DNA of 64,000 bases. Source: Botryosphaeria dothidea. Its lineage: Eukaryota; Ascomycota; Dothideomycetes; Botryosphaeriales; Botryosphaeriaceae. Numbering within the stretch: the stretch's first letter is position 1; every line of letters starts with the position of its first letter. Made by a program: the position numbers and the translations under genes. This document shows positions 43,716 through 53,481 of this stretch, one piece after another. The stretch lies in assembly GCA_011503125.2 (NCBI GenBank), contig WWBZ02000073.1, positions 372,001 through 436,000 on the forward strand. Reading direction: 5' to 3'. A model generated the notes under the pieces. That model searched no databases, was not told the DNA's origin, and saw nothing but the letters and a program-made list of their open reading frames with translations.

Positions 43716-44715
43716 TCAAGCCAAGAAATCCCCCTGCGTCTCTTTCAAAATCATCCGATACTCCGGCTCGAACTGCATGTACATGACCTCCGGGCTGCCG
43801 GTATTCCTCTTCGTGTACGCGGCCTCCTCATCGCTGACGATCGTCTTCCGCAGCTGGCTGCCATCCGGCGCCACCGCGGCCTCGGTCAGCAGCTGGCAGT
43901 GGCACGCGCGCTCCAGGGCAACGAAGAAGGCCGCCGCCTCCGCGACGGTGCCGCCGCACGTCAAGATGCCGTGGTTCTGCAGGATGACGTTCTTCTTGGT
44001 CGGCCCCAGCGCATCGGCGAGGCGCGCGCCCTCCTCTCTCGCGAAGACGACGCCGCCGAAGTTGGCGTACACGGCGAGGTCGTCGTGGAACATGCAGCTG
44101 TCCTGGTTGAGCATGTCGATGGGGCGGCCGAAGCTGGACCACGCGCGCGCGTACGGGCTGTGGAGGTGGCCTTGTCACATGTCAGTTGCCTTTGTGTCTT
44201 TGATTTTGAGATTGGGGTTGCTGACAGGCGGCGTGGATGTCCGGGCGGCGGTGGTGGATGGCCGAGTGGATGATGAAGCCGGCCGTGTTGACCAGCTTGT
44301 CCGCGCCGCCGACGCGGTTGCCGTGCGCATCGACGCGGACCATGTCCGAGACGGTCAGCAGGCCGAAGTGCACGCCGTAGGGGTTGATCCAGAATGTGTC
44401 TGGCTCGACGGGATCTAACACCAAAGAAATTGAGGCGAAAAAGTTCATTGGATGGATGGATTATATTCACGGACCTCGAAGGCTGATGTGACCGCTTCCT
44501 CCGTCAGCAAAGCCGAGCTTCGCGAAGATGCGGAATGCGCCGGCCATTTGTTCGAGCTGCCATTGCCGTTGCGCTTCTTTCGTCGCTGGCCACGGGATGC
44601 GGCATCGACTACGAGACTCGCCTCCGGATGTGCCATCGGCCCTGTTCAGGATTGATGAAGCGCCTTTGGCTTGCACTCCGGGCGTGGTTTCTGTTGTCGT
44701 GGTGGTGGACGACAT
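43716..44715 (-). CDS. class II aldolase/adducin-domain protein (cluster gene)
   Basis: Three exons: 44715-44475, 44414-44226 and 44170-43716; introns 60 and 55 bp; 294 residues. The two junctions rebuild ISLRDPVEPDTFWINPYG and HAACHLHSPYARAW, both core family motifs, although the donors are atypical (GTCCGT, GTCAGC). Metal ligands expected in IHAACHLHS and in QNHGILTCGG are present. N-terminal 30 residues are Thr-rich and disordered. Class II aldolases cleave or epimerise phosphosugars with Zn2+, but many fungal members of this subgroup have unknown substrates and some may act on 2-keto-hydroxy acids. Divergent from the DUF1338 gene through P3, which has two TCGG-N6-CCGA sites. Its 3' end is 216 bp from that of the racemase. 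Confidence 0.9.
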
Positions 44716-44824
44716 GGTGCGTGGATTGGAGAAGGATACACAGAGAACGTCGGCAAAGGTCCAAAGAGTAGTTGGAGTGGTGCTGATCCGATGCTCCCCG
44801 CACTCAGCATCCATGCATAAGCCT

Positions 44825-44838
44825 TCGGCTTCCCCCGA
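44825..44838. promoter_or_regulatory. TCGG-N6-CCGA palindrome, putative zinc-cluster activator site (P3, left)
   Basis: TCGG-CTTCCC-CCGA, 110 bp upstream of the aldolase ATG. Confidence 0.75.
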
Positions 44839-44948
44839 GCCACCGGAAACAGTATCCGACCGCTTTTCCGATCACTCCGCCCGGGGTCTGCACGTGCAAG
44901 GCTTTCCCTTTTTTGATCTCCCGAAGTAAACAGCCTTCCGACATGCAG

Positions 44949-44962
44949 TCGGCTGGTTCCGA
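44949..44962. promoter_or_regulatory. TCGG-N6-CCGA palindrome, putative zinc-cluster activator site (P3, right)
   Basis: TCGG-CTGGTT-CCGA, 95 bp upstream of the DUF1338 ATG. An overlapping everted pair CCGAC-N5-GTCGG covers 44938-44952. Confidence 0.75.
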
Positions 44963-45056
44963 GATGGTAACATTCTATACGACTTCAAGAAGGATGACTT
45001 GAGTAGAGAACTCAACTTCATTGCATTGGTGTGTTCGAGGAAACAACAATTTCAAC

Positions 45057-46514
45057 ATGGCTCTCTCTGCAATGGAACCGGGAATGGAAGATTCGCGCGA
45101 CTATGTCGACACCGATGAGCTTCGAACCACTTTCGCGGTGGCCATGTCAGCAATGTACAGGAAAGAAGTACCCTTGTACGAAACCTTGATCGACATCGTG
45201 CAGAAGGTCAACAACGAGACGCTCGTCAACTCCAACGACCCAAAAGTCACAGCTCTCCGCACCGGCAGTGTCACTTCTGAGCGACTCGATCTGGAGCGAC
45301 ATGGAGCAATTCGCCTGGGGACTCCATACGAGCTTCAGATGGTGCGCCGCATATTCGCCATCATCGGTCTCTATCCAGTCGGCTACTATGACTTGTCTCC
45401 TGCCGGGCTGCCGATGCATGCCACTTGTTTCCGGCCAACAACGGACGAAGCGCTGAAGAGGAATCCGTTCCGCGTGTTCACGACCTTGCTGAGGCCGGAC
45501 CTGCTCAAAGACCCTGGGCCAAGGGATGTCGCGTTGGCTCTTCTGCAGAGGCGCAACATCTTCAGCCCCGAGCTTCTCGAGCTTCTTGACGTTGCGGAAG
45601 ACCAAGGCCTGCGCCTGATGCCGAATCAAGCCCCATTGTTCGTATCGGAGGCGATGAAGACGTTTGGCTGGCGGCCTGTGGCAGCAGCGTCAAAACAGGT
45701 GTATGAGGAGTTGAAAGAGGTGCACCCCATCCTGGCAGATATTGCATGCTTCCAAAGCGCACACATCAATCACCTCACTCCGCGGACTCTCGATATTGAG
45801 GCATCTCAAGAGAGAATGAAGGCGAATGGGTTGGCTGTGAAAGAACGGGTGGAAGGTCCGCCCTTGAGGAACTGTCCTATTCTTCTGCGACAGACGAGTT
45901 TTTTAGCACTTGAAGAACCCATCAGATTCCCGGAGTGCGGCGGAGTGTTGGCGGAAGGATCCCACAAAGCTCGGTTCGGCGAGATCGAAGAAAGAGGCGC
46001 AGCAGTGACCTCCAAAGGAAGGAAGCTCTATGATCGCTTGATGGCGGAAGCCATGGAGAAGATTTCGCACGTGCGTTGTACCCTCGAGGCCAGCGAACAA
46101 GATCGAGTTCTGTCCGAAGTCTTCGCACAATATCCCGATACCTGGGACGCTCTTCGGAAAGAGCAGCTGGTGTACTTCACATACCGATGTGGAGAGGGTG
46201 GGAAAGCGCAGAAAGTCTCGCCTGGGCTTTCGCGAGAAGATCTACTTGCAAGGGGTATCTTGGAAGCCGTACCCATAACGTACGAGGACTTTCTTCCCTT
46301 GTCTGCCGCCGGTATCTTCCAGTCCAATCTTGGGAAGCGAAGAGACTCTTCCATGGACGTTCGTGTTGCGTTCTCCAACAAATCGGGGTTGGAGAAGGCG
46401 TTGGGATGCGCAGTAAAGGACTCGGATGAAGCGTACGCCGAGGCACAGGAAGCAAGTTTGAGGAGCTGCTCGAGGTCCCTTGGTATTGATGAGGCACATC
46501 TCCTTTCCTCGTGA
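45057..46514 (+). CDS. DUF1338 / HglS-type 2-oxo acid dioxygenase-decarboxylase (cluster gene)
   Basis: Single exon, 485 residues from the first ATG in frame. VOC-fold metal ligands expected for the family are visible: His82 in ERHGAIRLG, His236/His239 in SAHINHLTPR, and Glu311/Glu312 in EIEERGAAVTSKGRKLYD. Bacterial and plant homologues (HglS, FLO7-like) convert 2-oxoadipate with O2 and Fe(II) to D-2-hydroxyglutarate and CO2, a step of lysine catabolism. Length fits the family. Here the gene sits with a 2-hydroxyacid dehydrogenase and an amine oxidase relative, so an oxo-acid substrate is likely, though it need not be 2-oxoadipate. It ends 70 bp from the stop of the convergent activator gene. 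Confidence 0.9.
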   Translation: MALSAMEPGMEDSRDYVDTDELRTTFAVAMSAMYRKEVPLYETLIDIVQKVNNETLVNSNDPKVTALRTGSVTSERLDLERHGAIRLGTPYELQMVRRIFAIIGLYPVGYYDLSPAGLPMHATCFRPTTDEALKRNPFRVFTTLLRPDLLKDPGPRDVALALLQRRNIFSPELLELLDVAEDQGLRLMPNQAPLFVSEAMKTFGWRPVAAASKQVYEELKEVHPILADIACFQSAHINHLTPRTLDIEASQERMKANGLAVKERVEGPPLRNCPILLRQTSFLALEEPIRFPECGGVLAEGSHKARFGEIEERGAAVTSKGRKLYDRLMAEAMEKISHVRCTLEASEQDRVLSEVFAQYPDTWDALRKEQLVYFTYRCGEGGKAQKVSPGLSREDLLARGILEAVPITYEDFLPLSAAGIFQSNLGKRRDSSMDVRVAFSNKSGLEKALGCAVKDSDEAYAEAQEASLRSCSRSLGIDEAHLLSS

Positions 46515-46584
46515 AAGTTTGCCTTTAGCACGTAGCTTTGAGCCTCAGGCTGAACAATGACACGCCATCGCTTGAGTACTGCAC

Positions 46585-48816
46585 CTAACCCGTGAAATCG
46601 CGCAAATCTTCGAATCCGAATTCCGGCTGTTGGAAGTCTCTCATCCCCTGCAATAGCTCGTTGAACAGCCACTCGGCTTCATGAGGTACCGAAAGATCGT
46701 CCAAGCCCATGATCCAATCTTGGGATAGAGCAGCGTGATTTCCTTGCTGTTGTGTGCTGCCTGCGCCCGACCGGTGCAGGTTGAAATCCAAAGTTTTGCT
46801 TCTTTCGTTGCAGATCATGTTGATTGTCCTCTCAGACAAAGTCTCGAACGCATCTCGGTAAGTGGTCGCCTGACTCCAGCGCTCCGCGATGATGACGAGC
46901 ACCGTGTTGCAAGCCATACACGTGCTGATGACATCGGATTGCCTGGAACTCAGACGAACCTTTTCGGACTTCCACAAGCAGTAGAGATAAGTCATTCCGC
47001 CCACGAAAAGGATGTGAAGTGAGCCCCAGGTGAATTGGATGGTCGGGCTTTGGTAAAGCTTCCTGTATAGCAAGCACATCTCTCGAGCCCGGTGTGCGCA
47101 TTCTTCGAACGCTTTCTCTACGCTTTCCTCTTCCCCTGGTAGGGATGGAATGGTTATGTGGTGCCGGTAGAGCAGGAGGATTGAATGATCGTATGCGATT
47201 TGAAACCACGCCTGGGAAGCAAACACCGACAGTGGCGAAGAGCCAGGGTTGTCAATTGGGTTGGGTATCGCAGCATGCCACTCCTCAAGTTCTTGACGTA
47301 AACGATCAACAACCACCTGCTCCGTCATGTTGCGAGGCGGTGTCTCTTTGGTGGCAGTCTGGTAGAGGTTGGATGCGAATTTAGACCACAGCCGACGGAG
47401 TTTGATCACATGAATTGCTCCGGTCATGTATGTTGGTTGGTCGTTGGATGACGAACGAGGTTCCTTCCTGAGACCGTTCCTCGCGATATACTCATCTTCG
47501 AGGTCCAACGGCATCTCCACATCTATAGCATCATCTGGAATGCCTACAGGTCGGCCGAGGATGCAAGCAGCCACGCGATCAATGTCATAGGCTACCCAGA
47601 AGCACCTACGTGACATTTCAGCAGCGAGGGTATCTGTGTGCTTGCGACACTTGGATACGCTCCTATGGTAGCCGAGCTCGATACAATGTCGGATTGCCAT
47701 ACCGGAGATCTTCCACAAACTAACACCGACTGGCGACCTTATCGAATAGACTGCACAGCAAAGGATGCTTTGTATGGACTCAAGTCCATCGAGATCAAGG
47801 ACCGTCGCTTGGTGATCGAGCGCCATGACATAGTAAGCCTCGGCTGCATCGCGATGTGCGGGGCCAAGGGCGAGAGACCCAATAGCATACACCATCAGGA
47901 CAAAGAACAAGGCGAGATCACCGGCTTCCGAGAGAGCGTTGGCTGCATTCGCTCTGAGACAAGCTTGCTCCCAGGCGAGGAAGGTAGGTCTGTGGAGGAA
48001 CGGATATTGCGGGTGAATGTTCTTGAAATATGCTTGGGTCAGGGTGGTAGCCAAAGCTGGAGACGGGAACGACACCGACACAGTCCGCTGGATCTCCGGG
48101 CCATGTGCATCAGGGATTGCGCCACTGTGTTGAGAGCTCCCATGACGTTTCGGCAAGCCCATAGTAGTGCTCACGATGCGGGAGAAGGACACGGCGCAGG
48201 ATGAGCCGAAGTAGTGCGGCTCGCGACCCGCTGCACTCAGACACAGAACCGCAACATCAGTAGTCAGGTCGTCGACCTGCTCGTCCTCGATGTCTCTCGC
48301 TGCTACTGGAGAAGCATCTTGGAAAGCGGGTGATTCAGTCCCAGCTTCGGGGGGCAGGGAGCCATGAAAGACGGGTGGCGGTCTTGAATTCGATACTTGG
48401 CCGAGGTTCTGAGAGAAGCGCGGCTGGCCGAATCTATCGAAGTGATCCGATGCCACGTCAGGTCGTGTCTCTTGCAGTAAGGCTTCAAGATAAGCGACGC
48501 GAGTCTCGAGTGATTTAAGGTAGTCTCTCGGCCTGTGCAGTCCTGTCGCAGGGTCCTCGACCAAGCAATCTACCATCGATCAGCGCCGTATTCACGACGT
48601 AGCCATCCGGGGAGGATCACCTCGTCCAGACCGAACACAATTTTGACATTTTGGAGTCTGGCCGTCGCACTGAGCTCGAGTCAGCCGGTGTGCCGCCTCG
48701 GGGGCTGAAGAAGACTGAGAAGACACCTTTAGCTTCTTGCTTTTGCAATGGATGCAAGCAAGCATCGTCCGCTCACCAAGACGTGCCCGCTTTGGGCCAG
48801 GGCGATCTGTACTCAT
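46585..48816 (-). CDS. Zn2Cys6 transcription activator with Ppr1-like linker (cluster regulator)
   Basis: Three exons: 48816-48727, 48669-48621 and 48569-46585; introns 57 and 51 bp; 707 residues. Splicing rebuilds a perfect C-x2-C-x6-C-x6-C-x2-C-x6-C cluster (Cys21, 24, 31, 38, 41, 48). Directly after it comes DPATGLHRPRDYLKSLETR, then a coiled coil VAYLEALLQE; from memory, yeast Ppr1 has a very similar DPATG..PRxY..LExR linker, and that linker sets recognition of CGG-N6-CCG. The middle-homology (fungal_trans) domain spans about 220-480, including YPFLHRPTFLAWEQ and WVAYDIDRVA. C-terminal part is acidic/Gln-containing. It is the last gene of the cluster and its own upstream region (48817-49230) shows no TCGG-N6-CCGA site. 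Most economical role: activator of the three divergent pairs, possibly inducer-responsive. Confidence 0.93.
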
Positions 48817-49230
48817 AGTGATGGATGGTACACAACGATGTGAAGGTGGGGGTTGCAAGAAGAGTGCTCATTAGCGTCGGCGTTACACTCCCAAGGCCGG
48901 TCCAGATGACTAAGCATGCGGAGCACTCTCTTCGCTTTTCTGCCATATCAGCGAGCATCGAGGAGGAGCAGAGGATTTTTCACAGAATCATGCTATACAA
49001 TGAAATCTTAGTCACATCACCCACGCATCAAGCCCTTTCCAAGAGCGTGAAACTTCAATGATATTCAAGCAGACTCACCATCTGTCCAGCAACTCTACAA
49101 TATCTGAACAAGGTTCAATCTTCGTAAACCCAACGCAGCCATGACATCTTTACCAAATTAACCCCCCAGCCAGTGCAAGACACGACCAACGCCGACTCCC
49201 CCAGCATCCCAAACCCAAACCCCCTCCAAC
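48817..49230. other. intergenic, activator promoter / kinase 3' flank
   Basis: No gene and no copy of the cluster palindrome seen. Confidence 0.5.
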
Positions 49231-51933
49231 TCAAGTATAAACATCATTCAGCACCAGTCCCCCAATCGGATACTTGTCCACCGGCAGCACCACCCCCCTC
49301 GGCCTCCCACCCCCGTCCGGCCACCGCCGCTCATACCCCGCACACACGTCCCGCACCTCCGCCAGCAATCCTTCCACCGTCGGCCTCCCCTCCACTCGCG
49401 GCTCGAGGCACCTGTACACGCACTCCACCAGCCTCGCCGAATACTGCGGCCGCACGTTCTCCCAAGGGGGCATGATGCTGCGCGACGACCACGCATCCTG
49501 GGCGACGTCCATGGCGGGCGGGTGGTTGCCCCCCGCCGCCGCGGGCACGGCGGCCGCGAAGGCGTTGTCGGCCGGGACGGGATCGTGGCGGGGGACGGGG
49601 TGGCGCGGGGGCCGGTCGCGGCGGGAGCGCTTGTACGCGGTTTCGCGGTGCTGCTGGGTGGTGGTGGTGGTGGTGGTGGTGGTGGTGGTCGGGGGCGTTA
49701 AGCGGGGGATGCGCCATTGGGTGGGCGTGTTGGTGCGGCAGAGGGAGATGGCGAGCCATCTGCAAGCGGGAGAAAGAGATTAGTTGTCTGTTGGTGGGGA
49801 ATAAGAGGGGATTGGGGCAAACCAAGAAGTACGTACAGGACCATGCCGATCTGGTAGATGGTGGTGTGGATGCGCATCTTTTCGTCGACGGGGAGCGGGT
49901 CTTTCGGGCCGGGGCAGTGATCGTAGTGCAGTCGTTCTTTGCTGGTGCGGTAGCGGTTGCATTCTTCTTGGTCTTTTTTGCGGAGGAGCTCCTGGGTTTT
50001 TGAAGGCCGTGTTAGCAGTGCTGAATTCTTTCGCCTTTTGACAATAGTCTCAGATTCGTATTGCAAGGGCAATGGGGATGAATACGTGGGGGCATCGCAG
50101 CCAGTGGGGAACGGCAATGGTCGTCAACGAATTCAACTTCATAGGCCGTCACTTACGAAAGGTCGATATCCATCTGTCCCCATTCCTCGTAGGCCATCAT
50201 TCTCCTCTTCACCGGGATCTGGATATGTACCAACCCCGCCCAAGTCTGCCATTTGGAGAACAGGGTAATGGGCATGCCAGTGGCGTGCCTGATTGGTTAC
50301 ATCGGGGTTGTTAACCAGGATGTTCTCTGGCTTGAGGTCGTAATTCCACATCTGCTGCTTCTCCCCCGGAACGTGCCGCTCCAGTGCCTCCGCCGCTTCT
50401 GCAAGGCAGAGCAACAGATACCATAAGAACGGTTCGGGCAGGAGAATACTAACGGATTGTCAATTTGAAATCCGATCGATCAAGGGATAAATCTTTGTTT
50501 GCAAAGGAGACTCGTCAAGGGAGGACCACTCACTTCTGGCTCTGGTAGAAGATGATCAGATCGTAGAGGTCCCCAAAGGGAGCATAATCCAGGTATGTAC
50601 GCGCGAGTCCCGGGATTTCATACCCTTTTTCGTCTTGGCCGATGCTGAAAATCCAGGAACCAATGTATCCGATGATGTACTGACATGGAAAGCCAGCGTT
50701 TTTGGCGCGTTTCAATTGCTCAAATACGACTCGCTCACTGTCTCCTGCATCGACTTCAAGCTCTTTCTTCACCACCACGCGCTAAGTAAAGGATGAAGGT
50801 TAGCTTTCTATATCAACCAATCGCAGCTTGGATAGAGAAATGGAGAACTGAGTGTATGTAACGAATTGTTCGCAAAAAGCGTGATGCGCAGCTGGTTCGA
50901 CCGAAGGACCAGGCTTGCCAGGATGGCGCGTTCTACTTTTCTTTTTTTTTTTACCAAATTGAGGGAAGACTCTTTAAAACGGAACAAGACTCACAGCCTG
51001 GGTCACATTGGTTGCTGGGTCGATCCGCCTATATAGCAGAGCCACTCCCTGGCCTCCCGCCCCAAGGGTTTTATGCCATCTCCACGCCTCTAATGGAGGT
51101 CCTAGATAATCCGGATCTTCCCATAGCCGTTCAATGTCGTCGACCATTTCCGAGAGAGTTGGAATGTCGGCTCTCCTTCCGTTGTCCGCAGGTCCTTGGT
51201 CGGCGGGTAGTCCTTGTAACCGGAGTTTCTGAGGTGCAAAGCCGCGAGCATGGTCGATCTTGTCGGCCTCGTCTTCCCAAGAAGCCTGGCCGTACTGTAG
51301 TCTTGGGCCGAGTCCAGGAATTTGGATGGGTACACCAAGACGGGGAAAGGCATTGTACACTTGACGAAAGCGGTTGTGGATAAATCCTGGATCGGCCTCT
51401 TTTCAGCAATACATTCGCGAGATGGAGGGAGCGACGGTGGACGGAGACTCACCATCGGTCCAATCCCAGTGCGGTTGAGCTCGCCCTCTCCGCGGCTTTC
51501 GCTTCCTTCGTCTAGCGTAATACGTCTCGTCCGAGTTGCAGAAGACATCCTCAGGCAGGACTCGAAGATGAGGGTCATCGCCATAACGAGGCCACAGCCT
51601 GCGAGACTCGGCCTCCCAGCGACGCCTGACGACGGAAGGCAGGACATCCCACTTCACGTAGGCAGCACGGTCCCACTGGCCTGAGCACGAGCAGGGCGTG
51701 TCAGCTAATGCAGTACTTGCACAAAAAGCTCGTATATGTCATGTATTATGCTCACCTGAACGGCGACGAGCCAATGGTTCGCTAGCTCGCTGCTGGGGAT
51801 TCAGGCCGTTCAGATAGCGTCTGACGGCGTGTCGATAAAGCTCACGGCCCGGGAGCGGCCCACCCGGCGGTGGCGGGGCAGCACTGGCCGGAAAGGCCGG
51901 TTCTAGTAAGGGAGCGGCGGGGGCGGCAGGCAT
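49231..51933 (-). CDS. divergent Ser/Thr protein kinase
   Basis: Seven exons: 51933-51756, 51680-51453, 51398-50995, 50781-50534, 50448-50157, 49991-49837 and 49759-49231; introns 75, 54, 213, 85, 165 and 77 bp; 677 residues. The N-terminal 240 residues are Pro/Ala-rich then charged. Kinase elements: glycine loop LGAGGQGVALLY (about 247-258), VVVKK with the ATP-binding Lys at 275/276, LPEPFLWYLLLCLAEA (helix E), catalytic loop NYDLKPENILV (Asp390, Lys392, Asn395) and MADLGG (Asp421). The usual HRD is replaced by NYD and DFG by DLG, but all metal- and phosphate-handling residues remain, so activity is plausible. GTDGYRPFELL is the activation-segment end. Exon 7 contains a poly-Thr run from (GGT)11. 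Many such divergent kinases occur in plant- and rock-associated ascomycetes; substrate unknown. Confidence 0.85.
49657..49689 (-). repeat. (GGT)11 microsatellite encoding poly-Thr
   Basis: Pure trinucleotide run in the last kinase exon; reads ACC on the coding strand. Confidence 0.9.
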
Positions 51934-53481
51934 GACGGCGGCCCCGGCAGCAATCAAGTCATGTAGTCACAAGTATAAGGTCGATACATGCGGCAGCAGA
52001 AGCTAAAGAAAATCTGCCCGAGCAGACAGGGAGCGATACGTGGAGCGGAACCAGGGGATCAAGGTGGAGAAGGTTGATTACTTGTGGCAAAAAGGTCCGC
52101 TCGCCATTGTCGACAAAAAACATGGCGAATAATGAAAGAGGTCGTTTGCGGATGGGCTTGGCGAGGCGACGAACAGCACACTTGGTTAGGCTTTGTCCGT
52201 CACATCCCTGCCGCATTGGGACATGGTACCAAAAAGGAAAGTGGCGACGACGCGACGGCAGCCTGCTAGAGGGCCTAGAATTGGGCCAGCGCCACGACGG
52301 CGATGCGGGCGCGGGCTGGCAAACAGCGGTCTGAAGGGTCCAGCAGGGCGGGCCGCGGGCGGAGAAGATGAGGATTAGGGAGTGGAGACGAGGGAGGTGT
52401 CACTATACGACGGTAGCGACGGGACCGTGGAGAGGGCGGCGGCCATATACCGGCGTGAGGAGGGCAGAGGGACGGACATTGCAGGCTCCAATAGGAAGTA
52501 TCGGCGCGGCGGGCGGGTGAGGAATGGAAGCAGCTCCGAGGATGCAACGGCGTGGTGGTGAGGCACAGCGTCTTGATATGAGAAGGATGGCAGGGCGTCT
52601 CAAAAGCGTTCAGGATGCGGGCAGGGTGGAGCGGATGTTACTCCGGGCGACGGGTGTGGCAGCGCTCGAGATTGGGGCGTGGTGGCCCACTTGGCTCAGG
52701 TGCAGCGCCGTGGAGACGGTGTCGATGATCTGCCCGGCGCTGAAACAAAGCACCAGGGGCTGCGTAGTCACGCCATTGGGCGAGCAGACACGCGGCACCG
52801 CACATGGCTCGGGGTCGCGGGAGGCGACGGGGCGACGGGGAGGCTTTGGCGGTGCTGGCATCGGGCCCGGCAGGCAGCGCGCTCTGTCGCGCGCGCTGGG
52901 CGGACGGTGGACGCGGCGTCGGCGGGTGGGGGGCAGCGTCTGGCGCCGGCTGACAAAGACGAGTGGGCAGAGTCATGGCCGCAGCGCTTGGGGCCCGCCG
53001 TCCAGGGAGGCGGACCCCCAGGGCGCCGCGCTGGGCTGCAAAACGAGCCGCAACGGGCTGGCTCGCGCCCTAATCGCGCCCAAGACAGGCAATATATGCA
53101 ACAATGGCGGCGGCTCACGACGGCAGCGCCCGCCTGGCGCGCACTCCAGATCTGCCGCGCCCCACTACAACCGCGACTCACACCGACACCTGCGCATCCG
53201 AGTCCTTTTTTTCCCCCCGTCGCGCCCCCGTCGCCTCGCGCGCAAACCCCTGACACCCATCGAGCCTGCTTTTTTTTTCCCTTTTTTTTCTGTCTGCTCC
53301 AAGACCATGCCATTAAGACCCCGCGGCTGCCGGCCTCCACCGCGCTGCCCAGCAGTCCCGTAAAAAACCGCCCAATCCGACGCCACCACCCTTCCCACCG
53401 CACCCGCCCCCCCCCCCAGCACACCCCCGCCAGCTGCAGCTGCGGACGACGCTCGCTCCACCATCCATCCACCACACGTCC
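51934..53481. other. divergent intergenic region, kinase / ketopantoate-reductase-like gene
   Basis: 1.5 kb, GC-rich, with T-runs (53270-53290) and a C11-12 run near 53408-53419 close to the plus-strand start. Long frames on both strands are composition artefacts without domains. Confidence 0.5.

Larger units (their letters stand above)
44716..45056. other. divergent promoter P3 (aldolase / DUF1338)
   Basis: 341 bp with two TCGG-N6-CCGA palindromes, one about 110 bp from the aldolase ATG and one about 95 bp from the DUF1338 ATG. Confidence 0.7.
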
